DNA of 23,688 nucleotides from Cruorifilaria tuberocauda (Eukaryota > Nematoda > Chromadorea > Rhabditida > Onchocercidae): the NCBI GenBank assembly GCA_013365365.1, contig JABVXU010000729.1:1-23688 (forward strand), read 5' to 3'. This document shows positions 1 to 12,300 of this stretch, piece by piece. The translations under genes were made by a program, and so were the position numbers. The notes beneath the pieces are model-generated. The model worked only from the letters and a program-made list of their open reading frames with translations. It searched no databases and had not been told where the DNA came from. How positions within the stretch are numbered: the stretch's first letter is position 1; the number at the start of each line of letters is the position of its first letter.

Positions 1-713
1 TGATAGGAACAATAATAGCGACGATAATAACAACAATAACTATCAATTTTTCATATCCGTGAGAATAAGATAAAGCTTTATACAAACTTTTGATTGAAAA
101 TAACACATTATTTCCAAGGAATAGTATATTTTTCATAAAAAATGTATATTTACTTGCGTAATAATATTACTCTATAATACAATGCATAAGTGCATTTTGT
201 ACTAAAACAGATATGCTAAATGTATCCGATAATCATATTTGAGACTTATATGTAAATCTGAGTATTCAAAAAAGAAGAAATGATAGTATTACTTTTCCTG
301 TCAAAATTTTTTGAAATTAAAACGGTAAATTTGGATAATGAAATTGAATAATGATTTCAGAGGAAATATAATAAGAAAAAAAAAAGGAAATGAAATAGGA
401 AAAAACGAACGATTTAAATTACATAATATTATCGATCCAATTGTGATACCTATCAAAATTTTCATTTAATTTGACAATTTCAATATCAATCAAAAATTTT
501 AGAACATTCAAAAAATCAATCATCTATTTCATTACCAAAATTTATCTTTTTAATTTCAAATTTTTAAAATTAATAAAAGTAATAATCATAATATATTCCA
601 TTATTAGAGGAAATTATTTCTTTTTTTAATGACTTTTAAAAATGAAAAAAAAAACATGCAAATGGATAAAATGATAATGAAAAAACGAAACATCTATCTG
701 CTTCACAATTTCA

Positions 714-766
714 ACACACACACACACAGACACACACAGACACACACAGACACATACATACATATA
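714..766. repeat. CA microsatellite with three perfect 10-bp CACACACAGA units
   Basis: The decamer CACACACAGA occurs three times in a row at 721-750, preceded by (AC)n and followed by CATACATACATATA. Confidence 0.9.
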
Positions 767-2286
767 CCCATATATGTGTTTCGAGATTATTTCACATTAT
801 TCATTTGAATGGAAAAATAAGCAGAAGGCAGAGAGAAGCTTTAATAAGCTATAAGTACCATGGTGGGTTGATCGATGGCTGGTCCTTGTACATTATAGGC
901 CGGTGCAATGATAGAAGAAAGAAGAGTGAACTGGATGGAAAGGTGGAGAGGAGAAAGACGATGAAGTGTGCGTTGCAAACGGATCGAAACCGATAAAAGC
1001 AAACATGAAAAACCTTTAATGTCATCTGCTTTCACTGCTTTAGCCTTTAGCTTTAGCTTTGTCTATTTCCATGCATTCTTCCTTCCTCGTTTTCCATTCA
1101 TTTTGCTTAGCTTATTTGCTCGTAACCTCTCTCATAGCAGATAAAAGGTTTTCTTCTTTTTTTTTTCCTAAACTTCTAAAAATGCTTCAAATTTCAATCT
1201 ATAATATATTCCTTTTTCTATTCCATTTATCACTTTTCTTTTCATCTCTTTCTCTCTCTCTCTTCCTCTCTCGCTATCTTATTTTATCAGAATTTAAATC
1301 GAATTTTTTCTCATATTGATTCTGTTGCTTTCTATGTTCACATAAATGATCATCATCCTGTAGTAATGATAACATTTATTTTATTATAATGATTTGTATT
1401 GTTATTATCATTAGAATTATCATCGTTACTATCGTTATTTTTATTAGTATTACTATTTGATAATGATAATAGCAGTAGTTATAGGAGTATAAATCTATTC
1501 CTTCCTATATCAGTAATTTATTGAAATTTCCAATTCGTTGTTCGTTTGTTTAACTTCGTTTAATTTTCTTGTTACTGTCTGTTAATGTTTATTTCTTCAT
1601 CCAATAAGTAATTCAAATTTTATTTCTAATTTGAAATCGTTAAGGTTATAGGACTCGTCACTAATTAGTCATTTCTGGTTGCTGGAATATCTTACACATT
1701 GCTTAATTCTTTCATAAATACATACTAACCGGTATGATATCTCTTATCAAATAATCACTTATCAAAACTATCCTGATATGTTTGAATTTTGAATTATATG
1801 ATAAATCGATGAAAGAGTCAGCGTCTTCAAGCAATTTCTCATTTTATCAATGTAGTAAAACGAGAAAATGATCAAGTGGAATTTTCGAATTATTATTTTG
1901 TGTAACTTTCTTGCTTTTTTTTTTCAATTCAATATTTTTTTTTTAAACTATAAATTGAAAAAAAAGCTGTAAATTAATAAATTTTTCTTAATAATAAATA
2001 ACAAAAACAATAATTTCTGTTTTTTTCTCTTATAGTGCTGTAAGTAATTTACTTTTAATACTTTAAATGTATGTTTATCGTTAGGTAAAATTACATTCTA
2101 AATATTTCAAATAACTTTAATGCTTACATTTACATAAATCAAAATCACTTCTGTTCATAAATTCAGCTACTTACATCATTTTAACAGGTGAACTTGTGTC
2201 AAAGCTAAGTTATACGTCATCCTTGGATAAGTAATAGTAAAGAGATAGATTATAACTTATTCTCTTACTCTTTCTTCTTTTACATT

Positions 2287-2465
2287 TATAAAAAATTTTA
2301 TAAATTTGCAAATGGAAAAATAAAAAATTCCTTTTTCTTCTCTTTGTTTTTTTAAAAAGAAAAATGAATTATAAAAATTTTATGAGCAAATAAATGATAT
2401 TGGCTTAAAAAAAGAAATCTGCTTTTCTTTTTTTTAAATAAAATCATAAAAATTTTATGAGCAAA
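2287..2465. repeat. Three dispersed copies of a 20-bp AT-rich motif, about 75-85 bp apart
   Basis: ATAAAAATTTTATGAGCAAA is exact at 2371-2390 and 2446-2465. A diverged copy with TTTGCAAAT at its end begins near 2287. Flanking T-runs and A-runs are also alike, so the underlying unit is about 75 bp. Confidence 0.7.
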
Positions 2466-3194
2466 CAATCTCTTCGTGTATAAGAATAAAGGAAAAATGA
2501 GTATGTTTATTAAACTTTTTTTCTTTCATTTAAATTTTAAAATAAATATGATTAATCAATGAAATTATGATATTTGTTCACATCATATGCCAACATCATT
2601 TTATTTCATTTAATAATTTTCATATGTGAAAATTATCTGAAAAGAAGTTAGATCACGTTTGGGAAAAATTTTAGCTAACATATTGTTTACTTAACTTAAC
2701 GTATTTTTGTTATATTTTTAATTAGCCTGTTAGATTGCTAATAATATATTCAGGAAAAGTTTTAATTGCACAACATACATGTTACAATTTTGACTTGTTT
2801 TTAATTAACCTACTGATAATTGTTATAGTATACTTTCCAAAGGTAATTATTTTTTACATTGTATTATTCAAAAAGGAAACGATGCGAAAAATTGGATGAA
2901 AATAAAACTATAAAAATTAGTCGAAATAAAGGAAAAAAATTGGAAAAAAATTTTCAGAGAGTATTAATGAAATAGTAATTTATCATATGGCTTTTTTATC
3001 TGATCAGATAAGTCAAGAAGAATGACAAAATTTCCAAAATATTACATTTATCATTGACAAATTAGCTGTAAATATTGATTTATATCATTGACATCGAGAT
3101 CGATAATAGCTGATAGTTTATAGATAATTGAAAAGATTCAAATTTCATTGATAAGCTATGATTAGATAAAGTTTAGCTTATTGAAGTAAGAGTA

Positions 3195-3365
3195 AGAAAT
3201 TTTCAACAATTTTCAGTTAATCAAACTTCATGATAAGTATTAAAGCAAGAGTAGTTTTTGTAAGAAATTCTCAACAATTTCCTATTTAATGAAACTTCAT
3301 GAGAAGTATAAAAGTTATTGAAAAAAATTGTCAACAATTTCCTATTTAATTAAACTTTATGACAA
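3195..3365. repeat. Imperfect tandem repeat, about 60-68 bp unit, three copies
   Basis: Copies start near 3195, 3263 and 3323. Each contains TCAACAATTT, then TTAAT.AAACTT.ATGA. The array ends about 250 bp before the aex-3 leader acceptor. Confidence 0.75.
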
Positions 3366-3610
3366 ATTTTTTACAGCATTTTATCGTTTAATTAAATCTA
3401 AATTATCGAACAAATTTGATATCACTAATCATCCATACCATCCTTTTATTTTCTATTCTTTTCCTCTGCTAACGCTGTGCTTAATATACTATTATCTGCT
3501 ATTTCTATTATTGTTATCATTTTAATGATCATTATAATCATTATTTATCGTCATTATTACTAACATTCATTTGCTGTTAATATCAGTATTGGCTGCTGAA
3601 ATGTCGCCAT

Positions 3611-3673
3611 TTCTTACAGAAAAAATGAATAATTGGATTCTTCTCATAAATTTTGTTATTTAAATTATGTCAA
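3611..3673 (+). promoter_or_regulatory. Probable aex-3 5' leader with splice-acceptor-like site and two upstream ORFs
   Basis: TTCTTACAG at 3611-3619 is the only good acceptor near the start codon, so it is the likeliest spliced-leader trans-splice site or 5'UTR acceptor. The resulting 54-nt leader holds a 12-codon upstream ORF at 3625-3663 and a 4-codon ORF at 3667-3681. The latter overlaps the main ATG at 3674 in another frame. Both are direct readings; use of the site is inferred. Confidence 0.5.
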
Positions 3674-4979
3674 ATGGATGATAAAGGAAAAGAACTTTGC
3701 CCACGATTGATTGACTATTTGGTATATTTCAATTTTTTTTTCATTTTTTGGAAAAGCTATGAAACGTTTTTGATGATTTTTTTGTGTAAATTTGGAGTTT
3801 CTTTTTAAACTTATACAATTTCAACTAGAATTTTCGGAAATTTAATCAATTTACTGATATAATTTCAAGTCTCGAAAAAAAAAACTTGTTGTTATGAGTC
3901 ATAGCTTAATTATAATTTTAAATAACTATAATAAATTATTAATTTCTTTTCCAGCCTTTCAAATAATAATATTAATAACTGAATTTTCTAATAATTTAAT
4001 AATGAATTGTTAGGTGATAGTTGGTCGGCGTCGAGGTAAATATATATCTCAGCGAAGTGTTAGTGAAACATTACCATTACCAATATCACAAAGTATCACA
4101 TCACCTGAATTGTTGAGGCGTTATCCGAACGTTGATCACAAGGATTTTCATTTGCCAGCTGATGTTACGGTATTTTGTCAACCAGAAGGATGTATTACAA
4201 AAGGTTTTTTTAAGTTGATAATTTTTAAAAAAAATACCGGAAATTTCCCAAAAAAAAAAAGGAGTTCTCTAAGATCAAATTTTTCATAAAACTTTTATTC
4301 ATTTGGATCTGAAATATATTGAAAAAATTGTACATAAATTTCATTTCTGTAAATTTTACTACCAAACTGATACTGTTAATTTTATCTATGAATATTATTT
4401 TACAGAAGTGCCACGGAATGCACATTCTCATCGAGAAACAAGCAGTTTTGTGTTCACGTTAACAGAGAAAGATTCAGCAAAAATTCGATATGGCATTTGT
4501 TTAAATTTTTTACAAAGCTATGAAAAAAATCGTACTGTAACAACGGATGATAAAACTGTTTTGTACAATAATCGTTCTCATAAAAGGTTAATTTAATTAT
4601 CAATTATATATGAAAATCTAATGATTGAAAAACAAATGATTATTAAAATAATTTATTCAACTAATTGGGAATACACTTAATACTAGCTGGCTAAAAGAAA
4701 AAGGAGTAATTATATCATCTTGGAAACATCCGGAATTATCTCCTATCTCCTATCCACTGTTACCATTTTACGTAGGTTTTCAGGTAACATTTTGTGGAAG
4801 TCTCGCAGAAATCGATCGTAAAAACGTTATTACAGATTGGATCAAAGGCTTTCATTAACAAGTTTATGCTTAATTAGCCATCATCCGTTTCTTTCAACAT
4901 TTCGCGAATTATTGTTATTATTGAAGAAATTGATCGATGGTTGTAGTGAAAGACTTAGCGAAGATGGACAATATTCAAA
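3674..4979 (+). CDS. aex-3: aex-3 exons 1-4: upstream DENN (uDENN) module
   Basis: Exons 3674-3721, 4014-4203, 4406-4586 and 4836-4979 encode residues 1-187. Exon 1 supplies the start and CPRLIDYL. Exon 2 supplies [15 protein letters not shown] and the FCQPEGC motif (residues about 17-79). Exon 3 gives [12 protein letters not shown] and RYGICLNF, the uDENN strand core. Exon 4 gives the family-invariant SHHPF (about 154-158) and STFREL. The exon 3/4 junction splits an Arg codon (AG|A), and the AG at 4834-4835 is the one that restores frame. In MADD this lobe packs against cDENN to form the Rab-binding surface. Confidence 0.93.
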
Positions 4980-7900
4980 GTAAATTTTTTTTTATTACTA
5001 AATTTTACAGGTTCTTTTTTTTTAACTCTCTCTAAAGCATTTAATTATTTATGCGTAAATATTCATTTTAGAGATATAATTTGGACGACACTTACGGGTT
5101 ATTGGATGGAACCAATTCCAGCCCGCGTAATGCATGATATTCGAGAATTGGAAACATGGATCCTAACGCTGCTAAGTGCACCAGTTGCTGTTCCAGGAAA
5201 AACAAAGGTACTTTTGGAGGTAGGCATTTTTTTCTTTTTTTTTCGTTTTCGCATTACAATTATTAATATTGCCGTATAATAATGACAATTTTGGATTATT
5301 GTTTTTTTTTCAATCTTTTCAAGATTAAAAATTTGTGGAAAGAGATAAATTCATTTTAAAAAAGATTTAAAAAGATAAATTTCCTGTTTTCATAAATTTG
5401 TAAAATTTTTATATAACCAAATTTTTATGCATCCAAAAAAATTTGTATCCAAATTTTCAAAATTAAAAATTTATGAAATCAGGTAAATTCATTTAAAAAA
5501 TTTGTCATTTCTCTAGCATATATTATTATAGATTTGTAATTAATCGATAAATTTTTATGCAACTTTTAAGGTTTTACCATCAGATATTGTGCCAAAATTT
5601 GAATTCGCTCTTCCCGATCATACACGATTTTCGTTTGTTGATTTTCCACTTCATTTACCCCTTGAACTTCTTGGAACTGATACAGCTATGAAAGTTATGG
5701 CTGCTGTAATGCTTGAATCAAAGGTTTGGAATTGCTCTATTGAGTCAAAGTTTGAGAAAATTTAGCAAATTTAAATAAAGTAACCAATTAATGGATAATT
5801 GTTATTCTAATTGAAAATTAGATCTTAATTTGATCAAGAATAATTAAGTAATCTAACCTTATCAATTATTTAAGTTAGTTATTTTCATATCATTCATGGA
5901 AATTTTTTTTTAAGAATTAAAGTTATAATTTTGGAAATAATTCATTTTGCAGGTTGTTTTACAATCACGTAACTACAATGCGGTTAGTATGTGCGTATTA
6001 GCAATTGTTGCTTTAATGTATCCACTGGAATATATGTTTCCAGTTATACCTTTACTGCCATCTTTTATGCCATCAGCTGAACAGGTATATTTATTTTTTA
6101 ATTTTTCATTTGTTTATATTTTGTAGAAATATTTTTTTCACTTTCAATCTTTACAAAAGTTTAAGAGACTATTAATTAGTCATTATTTCAATATTACTAT
6201 GGTCTAATCTTTCTGTACTGTTTGATGATAAGTGAAAATGATAGCGATGAAAATGGTTGAAATAAAATAAATTAAATTAAATTGTATTATCGATGTGTAA
6301 TTAAAATTCTATATAAATTTTTGATTTTAAATGGAAAAGAAATTTTTTGAATTAATTATGATTAATGTAAGATAAAAGAAATCAATGCATCATGGAAATT
6401 CTTTAAATTTTATAAACGAAAACGATTAAGCCTATTTTTGCACTCATCAAAATATTAAGTTATTATTTTCGTTAATTTATCATAATTGACGAATTCATAT
6501 ATCGTTTCACTATTTGTAATATGAATATAAAATATAAAAATATGTAAGGTACGTTTATGTATAACTTGTACGCGTAATTTACGTTTTATCTATAACTTTT
6601 AAGGTACTTTTATTATAATATTTATGTGGTATTTGTAATATTTGTATTATTTATTGATGTATTTGTTGGGATGTTAAAAATACCGAAATATCTATTGATA
6701 TATAAAAGGATCAATAAAAGAATCAATATTATGCTCCAATATTTTCCTTTAAATTTCAGTTGTTATATGCACCAACACCATTTCTGATCGGAGTACCAGC
6801 ATCATTTTTTACTCATAAAGCAATTGATATACCAAACGATGTTATTGTTGTCGATCTTGATATGAATCAGTTATTGATACCAGATGATATAAGTATTCCT
6901 GATATGCCGGAACCAGATTGCACTGAATTGAAGGTTGTAAAATTCATTTCATTCAATAAAATTATCTTTCAAGGTGTTTGTTGATATTCAGACATTTTCG
7001 CAATAATAATAATGATTTAAAAAAAATGTTTTTTAGAATAGTTTACGAAAATCATTGGACAAATTATTGCTAAATGTACCGGAAATAGATTCGGGAAATA
7101 GTGAAACCGCTGAATTGGATTATACATTGGACAGTGATGTTGTTGATATTGCTGTTCGTGTTGCAATGGTTTGTTGCTATCGATAATTGCTAATATAAAA
7201 ATATTTTGGGGAATCGTTTCATTAATCAAACGTTATTTCGTTTTTAGATTCGCTTTTTTAACAGTGCGAATGTATTTGCAAATTTTTGTGAGCATACACG
7301 TACGCTACGTCTTTATCCACGACCAGTTGTTGCACTTCAGACGGAATCTTTTCTTCGTAGCCGTCCGCAATTCACACGATTTATCTCTGAACTTTGCAAG
7401 TTAGTACAACATTATATCAGTTATTACAGTTCATAACTTTCTAACTAGGTTTGCAAATTCAGTCCAATTTTATGGAATTTACCGAAAAAAAATGTCTCGC
7501 TGTTTTTTCTCGTATGATTCTGAATTCTGAAACATTTTCTGGTGTTTGATTCTCTTATTATGAAGTTTATGAAAAGATTTGTTTCCTTACTTTTTTTTAA
7601 AATGATTTGTTTAGGACCCAAGCTGTAGAATATTTTGCTGAATGTTCTTTATGTCCACATAACGAAACATATGTACGAGTACAGGCAGGAACGGATGATC
7701 CAAAACAAATTGGTGATAAAGGAAAATGGTTCAACGAATCACTGATGCCTATCCATTTCACCGTTTGTTACTTTCCATATTTGTTTTTTAGCCATAGGGA
7801 AATCCAGCAAACATTACTTTGATTTTGGTTAATTGATTAAGAGGTATTAAAAATTCGAGGACACATTTCTAAACTGCTTTAAAAATGATTCATATATAGT

Positions 7901-9349
7901 GAAGTAATACATGGACAAAAAGATAGAACTACGAATCAAATATATTAAGAGAACGATAAATGAATGGTGCTATGGAAGAATAAAAAGTTCGAAGTCATTT
8001 TTCAGGTATATTCGAATGACTCGACGCTTGTTGACGCATGGCAAAAAGTTGCAAGCGAACAGCAAAACAGTGTGACGGGTAATATTTTCATTAATTTTAA
8101 ATTTATTATGTATAATTCAAAAAATTCTTTATTAAAAGTGACGTAAATTGATCTTTTAATTATTAATTATCACCGAATTAATTCATGTAACTCGTTATTT
8201 TTCGTGAAATAACAGTGATGAAAAACCGCTTTGAATTATTTTCATATAGGTATTATGTTTTATTATAGATTCAAATGGTGATGAAGTCAGTGATGCTGGA
8301 AATACTGATGGTGAAAGCTTTTCTAGTATTGATGATATTCTGTTCGATGTACCTGAGCAAGAAGATACATCTATCGGTATGATTAAATTCCATCTTTCAC
8401 CATTCCGTGGACAGATCAGATGTCACAAGATTTAATTAGAAGATTGATGCTTTTGTGTTTAGGCCATAAGCGGTTATGGCAATCCAAGGCAATTTCATTG
8501 TTCAATGTTTATTTAAGTTTTATACGTAACTTAATTTTTTATCCATAAATTTCCATATAATAAGAAGCATTTTTGTTTGAGCTGTTTATTTTTGCGTTAC
8601 CATAAATTCAATCATTTGATTATTTAAAGCAAGTTTATGTTAGAGAATCTTGAAACTATGATCTTGAATTTATTTCATTTTCAGGAGCAGCAAAACCACT
8701 TGGAGAGGTAGATGACGTTTACAAGGAACCATTGACATTAGCTATTCCGAAAAGCGAAAGTGCACACTCGGTTGGTAGTTCGACAAGCAGTGGCCAGTAA
8801 GTTAAATTTGTCATTTTAAACTTTGCTACGTAGTTAATATTGAATGTCATTGAATGTCTTATTGAATGACTTATTGAATGTCGTCAGATATATCAAATCT
8901 TCATGAAGTTGTCATTGAACTCAAAAATTTTGACATATTTTTTAAGATCTACACCATCTTCATCAATTTCGACATCAGCAATGGATAGTGAAGCTGATTT
9001 TGCAAGGCTTGCCGAAAATTTAGCATTAAAATCGGATAGCAGGGTAAATTCTGAAATTTATTTGGTACACATGCATTTAAATTTGTCACATTATGCACAC
9101 TTCGTGTTCAATTTAAATTTGTTTAATTCATTAAGGGTGACTTCTCCTTTCATCCTTCGAACGAATCTACTCCGGTAAACGATCGTCAGTCTGCAACATC
9201 TCGTAGACCATCATCACAGTCCGGAAGTTCGACTAGTACAGTTACCAATAAGACACCACCGTTAAAAGTAGCTAGTATAAAGGTTGGTAATTCATGTACT
9301 GATACTTGGAAATTTCATATCGTTCACAAATAACTTTAATCGTTTACAG

Positions 9350-9387
<38 letters not shown>

Positions 9388-12300
9388 AATGAATATGCAT
9401 ACAGGTTTGCAGGGTTTGGCTCATTTAGCAGATTCAGGTGAAAAAGTTCTTGGACCACAATTCATTAATGCACTTAATGGATATGCAGTGAAAAGCCATG
9501 ACATGCTAAATCAGGTTCATTATTCCATTCATTTTTTCTCTAGACAGCGATAATATAATAGCTGTTTAAAGGAATAAATTAGGATATTAAAAAAATTTAT
9601 TTCAATTCTATCCGTCTTGTGTTGCAATGATTTACAAACGTTGTAATATTTGTCCGTTTTATTGCAGGTCTTACATCGTACAGCTCCTAGAGCCCAAGCT
9701 ATACGAGATAAAGCTGTTCGTCCGATTGCTTTGGCTGCAGCAAACCGAGTAGAACAAAGCCAACATCTTGTAAGGACAAAAAGTAACATGATTGGTAACA
9801 GAAACACTAATGCGGCTGCACAGCAAAGGTTCATGTTTGCTTTTAATTAATGTTGCATTGCAAAAGAAATCGGTAGAAAAAACTAACCTAGAACATTAAT
9901 TGATTTTAGAAAAAATGATTTTTGTTCAAGTTAAATGATAATGCAATTATATGCAAGATAGAATCCTTATAAACGGCTGACAATACCACAGTACCAGCTA
10001 CCAAACTCTTCCATTTAATCTACGCGTTAAGATAATGCTTGAATCTTCGATAATGATTTTGGTATTTTCTTTTATTCTGCAAATCTTGATTTTATTAATG
10101 ATTTAGTAGAAATCAGCAAGTTGTTCGTGAAATATGTGATCAAATCCTAGCTGGTCAAGGAGTTGGCGTTTTTACATATCCAAAATTGAAACGATTAATG
10201 GAAGATGAAAGTTTAAGGCAACTTGTTTGTTCCAAATTAAATCTTGGTCTTGATGTCAAACATTTTGAAGACGACTTCATGCAAGATATGGTGAATATCG
10301 CAACTTATAAAAATTTTTTTATCTTTCTCGTGCTATCAAAATCGAAAGTTGAAAACTTTTTCGATATATAGTACGATAAGCCACGTACTTTCCATAGAAG
10401 GTTATAAACTATAACTAAAATAATTTTGTAAGAAATATATTTTTGTTACATCATTTGCAAAAATTTTCAGCAATTAACTCGAAGTCAATATAAAGGATAT
10501 TTGAAAGCTTTGCAAACATGCATTGCTGGTCTGGAATATTCATACAATTCATCCGGTTCCAATGGCCTTGCTTCATTGTTTCACATACTTGAAATAGCCC
10601 ATTCTCATTATTGGACAAAAGAGAGTGAAATAACATCACCACCAAGTTCATCTGGAAGCTTGGTAAAAGTTGTTTTCTTTGAAGATATCGTCAGATTACT
10701 TTGAGATTTTATTACTTTTTCTTTCCTATTTTCAAGTATATTTTGTTATTTTCTAAGAGTCAAGCTTTCGATAATTTACCGGGAGTTCCAATAAGGTGAT
10801 TTATAAATCTTGACTGGATGATCAGCATTTAAATTTAGGAAGTGTTTTTTATCTTCAGCTTAATACTCCTTCTTCATCATATGATGTGCAGCGACAACAG
10901 CATGATTTTTCGTCATCGGCACGCCCATCATCGATTCCCATTCTATCACCTCCATCGCTGCCATTACCTCCTAAACCACCCATGAGTCAAGCTCCTAAAC
11001 CACCCATTCCACCACGTGTATCTCACGAAGCACGTGAAATTGTATTACGTAAGTTGTTGAACGAAATTCGACTTTTTTTATTAGAAATTATTTTTCGTAG
11101 TTAGTGATATGATAAATCAGTCCTTGGATAATTCAAAGTTTCAAAGATTTGAAAAGCCCATGTCACCACAATATCTGGTCAAACAGCGAAAGTTTTTCTT
11201 TGTAATTCTCGTGCAAAGTGGCTAATAAACAAATTTCTATGTGGTTACTACTACGTTTGATTTGTCCATTATTTTTAGCTACTGGACCACCACCACCACT
11301 TCCACCACGACCAGTAGTTCGTCAAAACGACGATGCGCAGACAGTGTCGAAGCCTAGTGTCCAGTCAAAAAATTTGGAAAAAGTAGCGGACTCAAATATT
11401 ATTTCGTCTGGCATAAAAGATTCCGAATTAAATTTGAATCAAGATAATAAAGCAGAAACGAGTGCAACTACATCTCGACGTTCATCATTTAGTTCAACCA
11501 TTGTAAGCTTTTTATAGGCATAGTTAAGCTTATTTGAAAATCTAAAAGTGTCAAGCTTTTAAAATTTTCTTTTTGTAATCTTTATGAGATTAATTTTTCG
11601 ATCAGATTAAGAGAATAATTTCTTCTTTATAATTAGATTCAAATTGCTTTCTTTTAATTGGAAATCAATGATACAAATAAGCTTGAAAAATGTCCTTGAA
11701 AATTAAATATACATGAAAAATACGTATCTTTTTCTTCCAGAAATCCTGTCTTCATCTACATCCTCCGGATAGTTTGTCATTGGATTCAACAACTTCATCA
11801 CGTATTTCATCTGACACGAAGCCAATTCGGCACTTCATTTATCAGGACTTGATATGTGATATTTTGATTTAATTTCATTCATCTTATTTTAATTTATTTC
11901 ACTTGCTCGATTTAATTTTAATTTTTTTTATGAAGCCATATTTCTAAAACCATCAAATCATCTGAATATTGTATGGGTATTCCAAAGAAGTTTGACGCTA
12001 AGACAGTTTTATAAGCGTACTGAAGCATACTTTAAGAAATTTGAAGTGAACAAGTCATGGTGGTAATCGTTTATCGATAAGATCATGACAGTTTTGTACT
12101 GTTTACGAGCACATCCACTGAATAAAAAGAAAAAAGGGAATTGAATGATTCCGATATAAATTCATTCAGGATTTCAGGAGGCATCATTAATTTTCTAAAT
12201 GTTTATTTAGTATCTTCGCCGAATCCGCTGTGGCAAAAGATGGATTTTTGGGAAAATGCATTTTTCGATGTGGTGGCACAAGAACGTGATATTATAGGAA

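Larger units (their letters stand above)
1..3610. other. Upstream intergenic region of aex-3, no gene recognised
   Basis: Very AT-rich with many homopolymer runs. Short open frames (805-996 plus, 841-1035 minus, 1059-1319 plus, 3328-3525 plus) lack splice context or a recognisable family. Distinct contents: a CA-rich microsatellite (714-766), a GC-richer island (about 805-1040), a pyrimidine-rich tract (about 1055-1290), imperfect ATT/ATC triplet stretches (about 1365-1475 and 3490-3575), and two repeat clusters (2287-2465 and 3195-3365). Promoter elements of aex-3 probably lie here but none can be pinpointed. Confidence 0.6.

Noticed and set aside
4689..4780. Open segment in intron 3 with a GTAGGT donor.
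   Set aside because: Its exit phase does not fit exon 4, whereas exon 3 joins exon 4 directly in frame and matches the MADD sequence.
9529..9834. 101-codon minus-strand open frame.
   Set aside because: It lies antisense over aex-3 exon 18, whose plus-strand frame is phase-consistent with its neighbours.
10758..10795. 38-nt exon-like segment between aex-3 exons 20 and 21 (acceptor CTAAG, donor AAG|GTGATT).
   Set aside because: It is open after exon 20 but ends in phase 2 while exon 21 needs phase 0, so inclusion shifts frame to an early stop. Without transcript data it is at best a poison exon.
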